A DNA stretch of 64,000 nucleotides from the NCBI RefSeq assembly GCF_900111005.1, contig NZ_FOFV01000001.1:682001-746000 (forward strand), given 5' to 3'. This document shows, one piece after another, positions 22,384 to 32,038 of the stretch. Origin of the DNA: Lentzea albida (GTDB lineage: Bacteria; Actinomycetota; Actinomycetes; Mycobacteriales; Pseudonocardiaceae). Under the pieces are notes generated by a model, which saw nothing but the letters and a program-made list of their open reading frames with translations, ran no database searches and was not told the DNA's origin. The translations under genes and the position numbers were made by a program. Numbering within the stretch: the first letter of the stretch is position 1; each line of letters opens with the position of its first letter.

Positions 22384-23305
22384 TGCTGTCCTCCCGCAGG
22401 GAACGGCCGGTCATCGTCAGGAACACGTCGTCGAGCGTCGGCCGGTGCACCTGGACGGAGTGCAGCTCGACGCCGATGTGGTCGAGGTCCTTGAGCAACG
22501 ACGGCAGCGCGCGGTCGCCGTTCGGGATGCGGAAGCTGACCACCTCGCCGTCGACCACGGCGTTCTCGAACTTCGTGGCGACGACCTGCGCCTGCGGTGT
22601 GCCGAGGACGACGAGGTCACCGGAGACCTGGTGCTTCAGGTCGTCCGGTGAGCCCTCGCCGACGATCGCGCCGTGGTCGATGACGAGCAGCCGGTCGCTC
22701 AGGTAGTCGGCCTCGTCGAGGTAGTGCGTGGTCAGGAAGACCGTGGTGCCGTCGGCCTTGAGCTGCCTGATGTGGTCCCACAGGTTGCGGCGGCTCTGCG
22801 GGTCGAGCGCGGTGGACGGCTCGTCGAGGAACAGCAGCCGCGGGTCGTGCAGCACGCCCATCGCGATGTCGAGCCGCCGCTGCTGGCCGCCCGAGAGCGT
22901 GACGACGGCGCGCTTCTCCAGGCCGACCAGGTCGAACCGTTCGAGCAGGCCCGCGACCTTCTTGCGGGCGTCGTGCTTGGAGAGACCGTAGAAGCGGGCC
23001 TGGAAGTCGAGCTCGTCGGCGACCCGCTGGTCCTGGCCCGCGCCGGGCTTCTGGCCGACGTAGCCGATGTTGCGACGGACGCCCGCCGGGTCCTTCAACA
23101 GGTCGTGCCCGGCGATGGTGGCCTCGCCGGCGGTGGGCTGCAGCAGCGTGGTGAGCATCCGCAACGTCGTGGACTTGCCGGCGCCGTTCGGCCCGAGGAA
23201 CCCGACCAGCTCGCCCTCGGCGACGTCGATGTCCACGCCCCGCACGGCGTCCACCGGACCGGTCTTCGTGTCGAACCGGCGCGCGAGGCCGCGTGCCTCG
23301 ATCAT
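22373..23305 (-). CDS. ABC exporter ATPase (DrrA-like)
   Basis: A 310-residue ATPase: Walker A GPNGAGKST, Q-loop GYVGQKPGAG, signature LSGGQQRRLDIAMG, Walker B LLFLDEPST, switch His in LTTHYLDEAD, and a C-terminal extension ending LDDVFLTMTGR typical of daunorubicin-resistance ATPases. ATG 23305 is used; a TTG at 23326 lies inside the operator. Two CTAGTCAA-type palindromes lie directly upstream, so the PadR regulator encoded just before probably represses this operon. Confidence 0.95.
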   Translation of the reverse strand: MIEARGLARRFDTKTGPVDAVRGVDIDVAEGELVGFLGPNGAGKSTTLRMLTTLLQPTAGEATIAGHDLLKDPAGVRRNIGYVGQKPGAGQDQRVADELDFQARFYGLSKHDARKKVAGLLERFDLVGLEKRAVVTLSGGQQRRLDIAMGVLHDPRLLFLDEPSTALDPQSRRNLWDHIRQLKADGTTVFLTTHYLDEADYLSDRLLVIDHGAIVGEGSPDDLKHQVSGDLVVLGTPQAQVVATKFENAVVDGEVVSFRIPNGDRALPSLLKDLDHIGVELHSVQVHRPTLDDVFLTMTGRSLREDSNAA

Positions 23306-23316
23306 GGTGAGACCCC

Positions 23317-23338
23317 CTCTAGTCAACTTTGACTAGAG
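23317..23338. promoter_or_regulatory. PadR operator, perfect 10-bp-arm palindrome
   Basis: CTCTAGTCAA-CT-TTGACTAGAG. It lies 12 bp upstream of the ATPase ATG. The half-site TTGACTAG is shared with the second site at 23349. Confidence 0.8.
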
Positions 23339-23348
23339 GCTAGCGAGG

Positions 23349-23368
23349 ACTATTCAAGTTTGACTAGT
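23349..23368. promoter_or_regulatory. Second PadR operator (one mismatch)
   Basis: ACTATTCAA-GT-TTGACTAGT, centred 31 bp from the first site, about three helical turns. It overlaps the padR stop codon. Confidence 0.75.
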
Positions 23369-23915
23369 CCTTAAGCGCGTACGCACCGGCCTCTAGGCGT
23401 TCGATCAGCTCTTGAGTCCACCGGACCTGACCTTCGAGGTGGACGAGCCACAGTCGAAAGAGCTCGCTGACGTGCGCGGGCTTGCCCATCTCCGGCATCG
23501 ACTCGATGCCGTGGCGGGTCGGGGTGAGCTGGCCTTCGAGGCCCGCCAGCCGGTTCTTCAGCAGCACGACGGCCTGCTTGCGCGGGACGAGGTTGAGCAT
23601 CGCGACGCCCGCGGACACCTCGTCGTTGCCGGCGGCCGGGTTCGCGAGCGCGTGCGCGAGGAGGTCGTTCAGCTCGTGGTCGCCGGCGGCCGTGATCCGG
23701 TAGGAGGTGCGGGCGGGACCCTCGCCGGACTCGACGCCGACCGGCTCCAGCAGTCCGTCCTTGGCCAGCGCCTTCAGCGCGTGGTAGATCGAACCGGGCT
23801 GCACGTTCGCCCAGGACTCCGCCGACCACGACTTGAGCTCGCGGCGCACCTGGTAGCCGTGGGCCTCGCCGACGAGCTTGACCACGCCGAGCACCAGCAT
23901 TCTGGTCGCGGACAA
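23364..23915 (-). CDS. PadR-family transcriptional regulator
   Basis: A 183-residue PadR regulator. The winged helix begins MLVLGVVKLVGEAHGYQVRR, continues with WANVQPGSIYHALKALAKDG and ends in TSYRITAAGDHEL. The C-terminal helical dimerisation part contains RLAGLEGQLTPTRHGIESMP. The TTG at 23915 is chosen because GGAGG lies 5 nt upstream; ATG 23900 is the alternative. It lies just upstream of the ABC exporter genes on the same strand, with two palindromic operators between, a common PadR/efflux arrangement. Confidence 0.9.
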   Translation of the reverse strand: MSATRMLVLGVVKLVGEAHGYQVRRELKSWSAESWANVQPGSIYHALKALAKDGLLEPVGVESGEGPARTSYRITAAGDHELNDLLAHALANPAAGNDEVSAGVAMLNLVPRKQAVVLLKNRLAGLEGQLTPTRHGIESMPEMGKPAHVSELFRLWLVHLEGQVRWTQELIERLEAGAYALKD

Positions 23916-23957
23916 ACCGACCTCCCATGCAGTGAAAAGCGGCTGGCACCGCCTCCG

Positions 23958-23963
23958 TAGGCT
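23958..23963 (+). promoter_or_regulatory. -10 box for leaderless metG mRNA
   Basis: TAGGCT lies 6 nt before ATG 23970 and directly abuts ATG 23964, so 23970 is the likely start. Confidence 0.5.
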
Positions 23964-23969
23964 ATGCAC

Positions 23970-25763
23970 ATGAGTGCCTCCGTACTGACCGCGGTGGCCT
24001 GGCCTTATGCCAACGGCCCCAGGCACATCGGTCACGTCTCCGGTTTCGGTGTCCCGTCCGACGTCTTCTCCCGCTACATGCGAATGTCCGGACACCGGGT
24101 GCTCATGGTCAGCGGCACGGACGAGCACGGCACGCCCATCCAGGTGCAGGCCGAGAAGGAGGGCCTGACGGCCCGCGAGCTCGCCGACAAGTACAACCGC
24201 GTCATCGCCGGCGACCTGCAGGGCCTCGGCCTGTCCTACGACCTCTTCACCCGCACCACCACCGGCAACCACTACCAGGTGGTGCAGGACCTGTTCTCCG
24301 CGCTGTGGAAGAACGGCTACGTCATCCCCAAGACGGAGATGGGCGCCATCAGCCCGTCGACCGGCAGGACGCTGCCCGACCGCTTCATCGAAGGCACCTG
24401 CCCGATCTGCGGGTACGACGGCGCGCGCGGCGACCAGTGCGACAACTGCGGCAACCAGCTCGACCCGATCGACCTGAAGAACCCGCGCTCGCGGATCAAC
24501 GGCGAGACGCCGAAGTTCATCGAGACCGAGCACCTGTTCCTCGACCTGCCGTCGTTCATCGAGTCGCTGGGCTCGTGGATGGGCACGCGGACCGAGTGGC
24601 GCCCGAACGTGCTCAAGTTCTCGCAGAACCTGATCAAGGACCTGCGGCCGCGCGCCATCACCCGCGACCTCGACTGGGGTGTGCCGATCCCGCTCGACGG
24701 GTGGAGCGACCAGCCGATGAAGCGGTTCTACGTGTGGTTCGACGCGGTCATCGGCTACTTGAGCGCGTCCGTGGAGTGGGCCCGTCGTTCCGGTGACCCG
24801 GACGCGTGGCAGGAGTTCTGGACGGGCGACGCCCAGGGCTACTACTTCATGGGCAAGGACAACATCGTCTTCCACTCGCTCATCTGGCCGTCGCTGCTGC
24901 TCGGGCAGAACGGCGCGGGCGACAAGGGCGGCGAGCCCGGCCGGTTCGGCACGCTGAACCTGCCGACCGAGGTCGTGTCGTCGGAGTACCTGACGATGAG
25001 CGGCTCGAAGTTCTCCACCTCGCGCGGCACCGTGATCTACGTCGGCGACTTCCTCAAGGAGTTCGGGCCGGACGCGCTGCGGTACTTCATCTCCGTCGCG
25101 GGTCCCGAGAACCAGGACACGGACTTCACCTGGGAGGAGTTCGTCCGCCGGACGAACTTCGAGCTGGCGAACGAGTGGGGCAACCTGGTCAACCGCTCGG
25201 TCTCGATGGCGCACAAGAACGTCGGCGCCATCCCGAAGGCCACCGCTCTGACCCCCGCCGACCACGAGCTGCTCGCGCAGTCCAAGGCGGCGTTCGACAC
25301 GGTCGGCGCGCACCTGCGCCGGTCGCGGTTCAAGCAGGCCTCCGGCGAGGCGATGCGCGTGATCTCGGCGGCGAACAAGTACCTGTCGGACCAGGAGCCG
25401 TGGAAGCTCAAGGACGACCCGGACCGCCGCGACTCGGTGCTGCACACGGCGTTGCAGGTCGTGCAGGACGCGAACACGCTCATGACGCCGTTCCTGCCGC
25501 ACTCGGCGCAGAAGGTGCACGAGGCGTTGGGCGGCACGGGCGTGTGGGCCGCACAGCCGCAGATGAACGAGGTCTCCGACCTCGACGTGCCCGACCGCTC
25601 GTACCCGGTGCTGACCGGTGACTACGCGGGTGAGCAGGCGAAGTGGGAGTCCACGCCGCTCGAGGTGGGCCGCCCGCTGCAGAAGCCGTCGCCGTTGTTC
25701 ACCAAGCTCGACGCGAAGCTGGGCGAGACCGGGCCCGAGTGGGCTCCGATCGTCACCGACTAG
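23970..25763 (+). CDS. metG: Methionyl-tRNA synthetase
   Basis: A 597-residue class I synthetase that charges tRNA-Met. The HIGH motif is in [12 protein letters not shown] (about residues 20-24), a zinc-binding pair is in [17 protein letters not shown], and the KMSKS-equivalent is [11 protein letters not shown] near residue 345. A C-terminal tRNA-binding appendix of the E. coli type is absent, as in mycobacteria. ATG 23970 is preferred over 23964 because of the -10 box at 23958. The stop overlaps the tatD start as TAGTG. Confidence 0.97.
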   Translation: MSASVLTAVAWPYANGPRHIGHVSGFGVPSDVFSRYMRMSGHRVLMVSGTDEHGTPIQVQAEKEGLTARELADKYNRVIAGDLQGLGLSYDLFTRTTTGNHYQVVQDLFSALWKNGYVIPKTEMGAISPSTGRTLPDRFIEGTCPICGYDGARGDQCDNCGNQLDPIDLKNPRSRINGETPKFIETEHLFLDLPSFIESLGSWMGTRTEWRPNVLKFSQNLIKDLRPRAITRDLDWGVPIPLDGWSDQPMKRFYVWFDAVIGYLSASVEWARRSGDPDAWQEFWTGDAQGYYFMGKDNIVFHSLIWPSLLLGQNGAGDKGGEPGRFGTLNLPTEVVSSEYLTMSGSKFSTSRGTVIYVGDFLKEFGPDALRYFISVAGPENQDTDFTWEEFVRRTNFELANEWGNLVNRSVSMAHKNVGAIPKATALTPADHELLAQSKAAFDTVGAHLRRSRFKQASGEAMRVISAANKYLSDQEPWKLKDDPDRRDSVLHTALQVVQDANTLMTPFLPHSAQKVHEALGGTGVWAAQPQMNEVSDLDVPDRSYPVLTGDYAGEQAKWESTPLEVGRPLQKPSPLFTKLDAKLGETGPEWAPIVTD

Positions 25764-26584
25764 TGGCGGAGAAGCGGGAACGACCGCCGGTGCCGGAAGC
25801 CCTTCCGGTGCCGGTGGTCGACGCCCACACCCACCTCGACGCGTGCGGCGCCTCGACCGCCACCGACGTGGCGGTCCTGCTCGACCGGGCGGAGGCCGCC
25901 GGCGTCTCGCACGTGGTCACCGTGGCGGACGACCTGGCCGCCGCCCGCTGGGCCGCCGAAGCGTCCACTTGGGACCCCAGGGTCTACGCGGCGGTGGCCG
26001 TGCACCCGACGCGCACGGCGTCGTTCGGGGACGCGGAGAAGTCCGAACTGGAGCGCCTGGCCGTTCTGCCGCGCGTGGTCGCGATCGGCGAGACGGGTCT
26101 GGACTACTACTGGGACTACTCGCCGCCGGCCGCGCAGCACGAGGCTTTCCGTTGGCACATCGACCTTTCCAAGCGCGTCGGCAAGCCGTTGATGATCCAC
26201 GACAGGGACGCGCACGAGGACATCCTCAAGATCCTGGACTCCGAGGGCGCACCGTCCACAGTGGTCTTCCACTGCTTCTCCGGTGACGCGGACTTCGCCC
26301 GCCGGTGCGTCGACGCGGGGTACGTCCTGTCGTTCGCGGGCCCGGTCACGTTCAAGAACGCGCGCGCCCTGCGCGAGGCGGCCCAGCTCGTGCCCCAGGA
26401 CCAGCTCCTGGTCGAGACGGACGCGCCGTTCCTGACGCCTCATCCGTTCCGGGGGCGTCCGAACGAACCCTATTGTGTGAATTACACAGTTCGGGATCTC
26501 GCTACGGTGCGTGGCGAAGATCTTTCTGAACTCTGCGCCGCCGTCACCCGTACTGCTCAACGAGTGTTCGGGTTCGACCACTGA
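25763..26584 (+). CDS. tatD: TatD-family metal-dependent DNase
   Basis: A 273-residue TIM-barrel hydrolase of the TatD family. Metal ligands are visible: VVDAHTHLDAC (HxH), Glu in AIGETGLDYYWD, His in KPLMIHDRDAHED, His in VVFHCFSGD, and Asp in LVETDAPFLTPHPFRG. TatD enzymes degrade DNA exonucleolytically; the substrate in vivo is uncertain. GTG 25763 overlaps the metG stop by one base. The order metG-tatD-rpfB-ksgA matches M. tuberculosis. Confidence 0.95.
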   Translation: MAEKRERPPVPEALPVPVVDAHTHLDACGASTATDVAVLLDRAEAAGVSHVVTVADDLAAARWAAEASTWDPRVYAAVAVHPTRTASFGDAEKSELERLAVLPRVVAIGETGLDYYWDYSPPAAQHEAFRWHIDLSKRVGKPLMIHDRDAHEDILKILDSEGAPSTVVFHCFSGDADFARRCVDAGYVLSFAGPVTFKNARALREAAQLVPQDQLLVETDAPFLTPHPFRGRPNEPYCVNYTVRDLATVRGEDLSELCAAVTRTAQRVFGFDH

Positions 26585-26629
26585 AATGCGACGTAGAGCG
26601 AACGGAGTACAGGGTTCCTACCTCCATGG

Positions 26630-26645
26630 GGTGACTGAGGTCACA
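26630..26645. promoter_or_regulatory. Crp/GlxR-type binding site
   Basis: GGTGA-CTGAGG-TCACA differs from TGTGA-N6-TCACA only at the first base. Crp/GlxR proteins regulate rpf genes in other actinobacteria. No regulator gene is in the window. Confidence 0.55.
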
Positions 26646-26682
26646 ACATTGGTGGGGGTGTTTGCGCAACGTGCTTCGCCCC

Positions 26683-26698
26683 GTTACTGTCCCGTGAC
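26683..26698 (+). promoter_or_regulatory. MtrA-like direct repeat
   Basis: GTTAC (26683-26687), six bases, GTGAC (26694-26698). MtrA recognises GTTAC-like direct repeats and controls rpf genes in relatives. One mismatch, so moderate support only. Confidence 0.35.
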
Positions 26699-26828
26699 CG
26701 TGCCACCAGAGCCGACGTTGTCGGTTCGGAGCACGCCCGCAGTCGGGGCGGGACCGAAGCCAGAAGCGCGAAGAAGCGAGACCACGTAGGAGGAGTTGCC
26801 GGGAACCTTCGAGCTCCAACTCGAATGA

Positions 26829-28301
<1,473 letters not shown>

Positions 28302-28321
28302 ACCCTCTCCGTCCCCGACAG

Positions 28322-28351
28322 AGGCCGCTCCTGGACCGCCAGGGGCGGCCT
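28322..28351 (+). terminator. rpfB terminator
   Basis: AGGCCGCTCCTGG (28322-28334) pairs with CCAGGGGCGGCCT (28339-28351) through one G-U; loop ACCG, followed by TCGTCGTG. Confidence 0.8.
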
Positions 28352-28880
28352 TCGTCGTGTCCGGGGGCCGCCGGGCGGGAAGTCCGGTGGGTTGGAGGGC
28401 TGGGACGCGTCTGGGGCGGGCTGCTGGGGGAGCGCACCCGCCACGGTGGCGCGCGGCAGGCGTGTCGGCACCCCGGTGGGGCGTGGGCGAGGCCGCGGCA
28501 GGGTGGGGGCGAGGTGGGAGCGCGGCAGGGGCCGAGGCGTGGCAAGGCTGGGTGAAGCTGCGGCTTGGCGGGGGTTGAGGTGCGGCGAGGCTGAGTGAGG
28601 CGGAGCGCGGCAGGGTGGGGCGCGCGGACCTGGTGAGGCGGAGCGTGGCGGGGATCGAAGCGCGGCAGGGCTGGAGAGGTGCGGCGCAGCAGGGGTGAGG
28701 CGCGCAGGCTGGTGGGGCGGATCGCGGCGCGGCACGGGTGAGACCGCCCAGATCAGACGTGAGACCGCCCAGGCCAGGGCGAAGCCGAAGGCAAGCCACC
28801 CCACCGCCCAACGCAATGGCGAAGCCGAGCCGCCCCTACCTCCACGGGTCTGAACAGCGGTAACGACCCAACCCCGACGG

Positions 28881-29000
28881 CGATTGGGGCTTGACTTTGG
28901 GTGCGAGGCCTTAGACTTGACCACTCGGCCGGGCTTCACAGACCGGCCTTTATTAGGCCGAGAAAGGCCTCGCAAGGGCCCCGAAGTCAAGCCCCAATCG
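28881..29000. repeat. Long imperfect inverted repeat upstream of ksgA
   Basis: The outer arms 28881-28897 and 28984-29000 are 17-bp exact complements. The inner arms 28902-28912 and 28964-28974 are 11-bp exact complements; unequal interior segments (4 and 9 nt) separate the two helices. The 51-nt centre holds two more stems (CTCGGCC/GGCCGAG and GGCCGG/CCGGCC). It could be a structured RNA, a strong terminator, or a small non-autonomous element. Confidence 0.75.
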
Positions 29001-29097
29001 CGATCGTCGCGAAGCGGCGATGAAATGACCCGGCTCGTCAAACCCCACGGTAGGTGCCACCCACCCCACCCACCACCAGGCCTGCGAGAATGCCCGG

Positions 29098-29925
29098 GTG
29101 AGCCTGCTGGGTCCTGCCGAAGTCCGCCGTCTAGCCGCAGAGCTGGACATCCGCCCCACCAAGAAACTGGGCCAGAACTTCGTCCACGACCCCAACACCG
29201 TCCGCAAGATCGTCACCGCGGCCGAGCTCACCGAAGACGACGTCGTCCTGGAGGTGGGCCCAGGCCTGGGCTCCCTGACCCTCGCCCTCCTCCCGAGCGC
29301 CAGCCAGGTGGTGGCCGTGGAAATCGACCCCCCGCTGGCACGAAGGCTCCCGCAGACCGTCCAAGAGATGGACCCGGAGAACGCCCACAAGCTCCACGTC
29401 GTCCTCAAGGACGCCATGAAAGTCACCCAAGAAGACCTGCCGGTCCAGCCCACCGCGATCGTCGCCAACCTGCCCTACAACGTGGCGGTGCCGGTGGTCC
29501 TCCACCTCCTGGCCGAGCTCCCCAGCCTCCAGAAGGGGCTGGTGATGGTGCAGGCGGAGGTGGCCGACCGGATGGCCGCGAAGCCCGGCAACAAGATCTA
29601 CGGCGTCCCCAGCGTGAAGCTCGCCTGGTACGCCGAGGCGAAGAAGGCCGGCGCGATCGGCAAGAACGTGTTCTGGCCCGCGCCCAACGTCGATTCGGGG
29701 CTGGTTTCGTTCCAGCGCCACGAGAAGCCTTTGTCCACTGTGGATCGCAGTAAGCTCTTCAAGATCGTGGACGCCGCCTTCGCGCAGCGCCGCAAGACCC
29801 TCAGGGCTGCTCTCAAAGCACACACCGCGAACGTCGACGGACTGCTCGAGAAGGCCGGTGTCGACCCGCAGTTGCGGGGGGAGCAGCTCAGCGTGATCGA
29901 CTTCATCCGGATTGCGGAGGTCTAG
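29098..29925 (+). CDS. rsmA: 16S rRNA (adenine1518/1519-N6)-dimethyltransferase
   Basis: A 275-residue KsgA-family enzyme that dimethylates two adjacent adenines in helix 45 of 16S rRNA, a late step of small-subunit assembly. Motifs: [18 protein letters not shown] at the N-terminus, SAM-binding [15 protein letters not shown], acidic [11 protein letters not shown], and the catalytic [13 protein letters not shown]. The GTG at 29098 gives the usual N-terminus. The rpfB-ksgA order is conserved, but here about 800 bp with a terminator separates them. Confidence 0.97.
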   Translation: MSLLGPAEVRRLAAELDIRPTKKLGQNFVHDPNTVRKIVTAAELTEDDVVLEVGPGLGSLTLALLPSASQVVAVEIDPPLARRLPQTVQEMDPENAHKLHVVLKDAMKVTQEDLPVQPTAIVANLPYNVAVPVVLHLLAELPSLQKGLVMVQAEVADRMAAKPGNKIYGVPSVKLAWYAEAKKAGAIGKNVFWPAPNVDSGLVSFQRHEKPLSTVDRSKLFKIVDAAFAQRRKTLRAALKAHTANVDGLLEKAGVDPQLRGEQLSVIDFIRIAEV

Positions 29926-30016
29926 GCCGGGGATCCTTCGGCCATCAGTGTGATCTGTCGAACGAATCCGAATCTGGCTTGCGCAACCGAACGTCCGTCC
30001 GGTTGACTGCTACTTG
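29926..30016. other. Promoter region of the methionine-transport unit
   Basis: About 90 bp between ksgA and the riboswitch. CAACCG/CGGTTG form a short dyad near 29984-30005. No convincing -35/-10 pair was seen. Confidence 0.35.
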
Positions 30017-30104
30017 CCATCCGGAGCGACTGAGAGACCTGGCTCTACGACGTCGCAGCAACCACCCGCTGGATGCGGGCAGGTGCTAACGCCAGGACCG
30101 ATGG
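30017..30104 (+). ncRNA. SAM riboswitch (S-box superfamily)
   Basis: Core elements of the SAM-I/IV family are in order. P1 is CCATCCGG (30017-30024) with CCGATGG (30098-30104). P2 is CGAC/GTCG (30027-30030, 30052-30055) enclosing GAGAGACCTGGCTCTACGA. The conserved GCAACC is at 30058-30063, P3 is CCCGC/GCGGG, and GTGCTAAC is at 30083-30090. It lies upstream of metNIQ, the expected target, so SAM would switch off methionine uptake. The actinobacterial subtype (SAM-I/IV variant) cannot be settled by eye. Confidence 0.85.
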
Positions 30105-30113
30105 AGGAGCACC

Positions 30114-30200
30114 ATGGGTACCGTGCGAATGCTGACGCGCCGTCGAGTTGTCGACCAGTGCCGTCGCACCGCTTCTGCATGTCGTCGCCACCTCGTCTAA
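30114..30200 (+). CDS. Short Arg/Cys leader peptide between the riboswitch and metN
   Basis: A 28-codon ORF from ATG 30114 to TAA 30198, with a strong GGAGGAG 3 nt upstream. The product MGTVRMLTRRRVVDQCRRTA continues with SACRRHLV. The pattern L-x-x-R-R-x-V-D-x-x-R-x-x-S-A-x-C resembles the short leader peptides annotated upstream of sulfur and transport operons in actinomycetes. It lies 9 nt after the riboswitch and 132 bp before metN. A role as a translated attenuator sensing Cys or Arg supply is inferred. Confidence 0.6.
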   Translation: MGTVRMLTRRRVVDQCRRTASACRRHLV

Positions 30201-30277
30201 GGCGCCTTCTCAAAGTCCTTTGACGCGCACTCGAACGAAGAGTGGCGCACACACCTGAGCAGCAACCCTCGACCGCG

Positions 30278-30299
30278 CACGTCCGGTTCACAGACCGGA
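30278..30299 (+). terminator. Hairpin between the leader peptide and metN
   Basis: CGTCCGGT (30278-30285) pairs with ACCGGACG (30292-30299). It is a candidate attenuation hairpin in the leader, about 80 nt after the peptide stop. No T-tract. Confidence 0.45.
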
Positions 30300-30332
30300 C
30301 GAGGTGCCGTCGCGCGCAGCCGTGGAGCAGAA

Positions 30333-31331
30333 GTGATCACTGTCGAAAACCTCACCAAGTCCTTCCAGGGTGTCAGCGCCCTCAACGGCGTGACCCTCGA
30401 CGTCGAGGCCGGCACCGTGCTCGGTGTCGTCGGCCCGAGCGGTGCCGGCAAGTCCACTCTCGCCCGCTGCGTCGCGCTGCTGGAGCGTCCCGACTCCGGG
30501 GCGATCCGCGTCGACGGCACCGACATCACGAGCCTCGACGGGTCGGCCCTCAGGGCTGCTCGTCGGCAGATCGGCGTTGTGCCGCAAGGGGATTCGCTCC
30601 TCCGCCAGCGCACGGCGGCCGGCAACATCGCGCTGCCGCTCGAGAGCGCGGGAGTCCCCGGACCGCAGCGGCGGACGAGGGTCGGCGAGCTGCTCGACCT
30701 CGTCGGGCTCACCGACAAGGCCGCCGCGTACCCCGACCAGCTGTCCGGCGGGCAGCGCCAGCGCATCGCCGTGGCGCGTGCCCTCGCCGCCAACCCGTCC
30801 GTGCTGCTCGCCGACGAGCCGACGTCCGCGCTGGACCCGGAGACCACCGGTTCCGTGCTGACCGTGCTCGACCGTGCGCGCGCTGAGCTCGGTGTGACCG
30901 TCCTCGTCGTCACGCACGACATGGGCGTGGTCCGGAAGATCTGCGACGACGTCGCCGTGCTGGAGCAGGGGCGCGTCGTCGAACACGGCAAGGTCCTCGA
31001 CCTGGTCAACAACCCGGTGAGCCGCACGAGCAGTGCGCTGCTGCCCGCGGTCGACCTGAACCCGATCAACGAGAGCAGCTACGACCGCGTCGCGGACGTC
31101 GTGCTCGTCGGGTTCGCCGCGGTCGGGGCGCTGCTGCCCGAGGCCGCGCACCGGTTCGGCGTGGAACTGAACATCGTCGGCGGTGGCCTGACGCGTCTCG
31201 GGGAGACCCCGGTCGCGCGCTTCCGCCTGGGGCTGAACGGCGAACGCTCCGACTCCGCTCTCGAGTGGATCGGCGAGGCCGGCGGCGCTGTGCAGAGGTC
31301 CCTGAAGGGGCCACAGGGAGTAGCTGCGTGA
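30333..31331 (+). CDS. metN: Methionine ABC importer ATPase
   Basis: A 332-residue ATPase of the MetNIQ importer. Walker A GPSGAGKST, signature LSGGQRQRIAVARAL, Walker B VLLADEPTSALD and switch VVTHDMGVV are intact. The C-terminal NIL domain (about 250-330, FGVELNIVGGGLTRLGETPV) binds methionine and inhibits uptake when internal methionine is high. GTG 30333 is the start. The stop overlaps metI as GTGA. A SAM riboswitch lies upstream. Confidence 0.96.
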   Translation: MITVENLTKSFQGVSALNGVTLDVEAGTVLGVVGPSGAGKSTLARCVALLERPDSGAIRVDGTDITSLDGSALRAARRQIGVVPQGDSLLRQRTAAGNIALPLESAGVPGPQRRTRVGELLDLVGLTDKAAAYPDQLSGGQRQRIAVARALAANPSVLLADEPTSALDPETTGSVLTVLDRARAELGVTVLVVTHDMGVVRKICDDVAVLEQGRVVEHGKVLDLVNNPVSRTSSALLPAVDLNPINESSYDRVADVVLVGFAAVGALLPEAAHRFGVELNIVGGGLTRLGETPVARFRLGLNGERSDSALEWIGEAGGAVQRSLKGPQGVAA

Positions 31332-32011
31332 GGTCTGCAACACCCTGGTCCGACGTGATCGCGTATCTCGTCGAGGCCACCGGAGAAACGCTGTACATGG
31401 TCGGCGTCTCCACTGTCATCGCAACACTGCTGGGCGTTCCCGTGGGTGTTTGGCTGCAGCTCACCGCCAAGGGCGGGCTGCGGCCGAACGCCGCGGTGCA
31501 CAGGATCCTGAGCTTCGTCACCGACCTGGGCCGCTCGATGCCGTTCATCGTGCTGCTCGTCGCTCTCACGTCGGTCACCCGCCTGATCGTCGGCGGCTCG
31601 ATCGGCAGCACGGCGGTCATCGTGCCGCTGGCCGTGGGAGCGATCCCGTTCGTGGGCAGGCTGGTGCAGAACATCCTGTCCGAGGTGCACGTGACCGTGG
31701 TGGAAGCCGCGATCACGACCGGCGCCTCGACCCTCAAGATCGTCAAGAGCGTGCTGATCCGCGAGTCGCTGCCCGCGCTGATCAACGCCATCGGCGTCAC
31801 CGTGATCGCCCTCATCGGGTACTCGGCGATGGCCGGCGTGATCGGCGGCGGTGGCCTCGGCGACCTGGCGATCCGCGAGGGCTACCAGCGCTTCAACGAC
31901 CGGATCCTGTGGAGCACCGTGGCGTGGCTCGCCGTGCTCACCACCGTGATCCAACTCGGTTTCACCCGTGCCGCCCGCGCCTTCGACCGGCGCCGGCACG
32001 CCTCCGTCTGA
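31328..32011 (+). CDS. metI: Methionine ABC importer permease
   Basis: A 227-residue permease with five hydrophobic helices. The cytoplasmic EAA-like coupling loop is VVEAAITTGASTLKIVKSVL, and GYSAMAGVIGGGGLGDLAIR is typical of MetI. Translation is coupled to metN by a 4-bp overlap. It forms the membrane channel of the MetNIQ system. Confidence 0.95.
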   Translation: MRSATPWSDVIAYLVEATGETLYMVGVSTVIATLLGVPVGVWLQLTAKGGLRPNAAVHRILSFVTDLGRSMPFIVLLVALTSVTRLIVGGSIGSTAVIVPLAVGAIPFVGRLVQNILSEVHVTVVEAAITTGASTLKIVKSVLIRESLPALINAIGVTVIALIGYSAMAGVIGGGGLGDLAIREGYQRFNDRILWSTVAWLAVLTTVIQLGFTRAARAFDRRRHASV

Positions 32012-32038
32012 CCCGTAGCAATTCTCAAAAGGAACGTC

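Larger units (their letters stand above)
28302..29097. other. 796-bp gap with G-rich low complexity and a long dyad
   Basis: After the rpfB terminator, 28380-28740 is strongly G-over-C on the plus strand and made of imperfect GCGGCAGG/GTGAGGCG words. A 14-bp direct repeat (GTGAGACCGCCCAG) occurs at 28738 and 28759. The dyad at 28881-29000 follows. Open frames here are of biased composition and have no domain, so no gene is called. Confidence 0.65.

Noticed and set aside
28380-28860. Several open frames of 60-160 codons in the rpfB-ksgA gap
   Set aside because: Low-complexity, strongly biased composition, no consistent ribosome-binding site and no domain.
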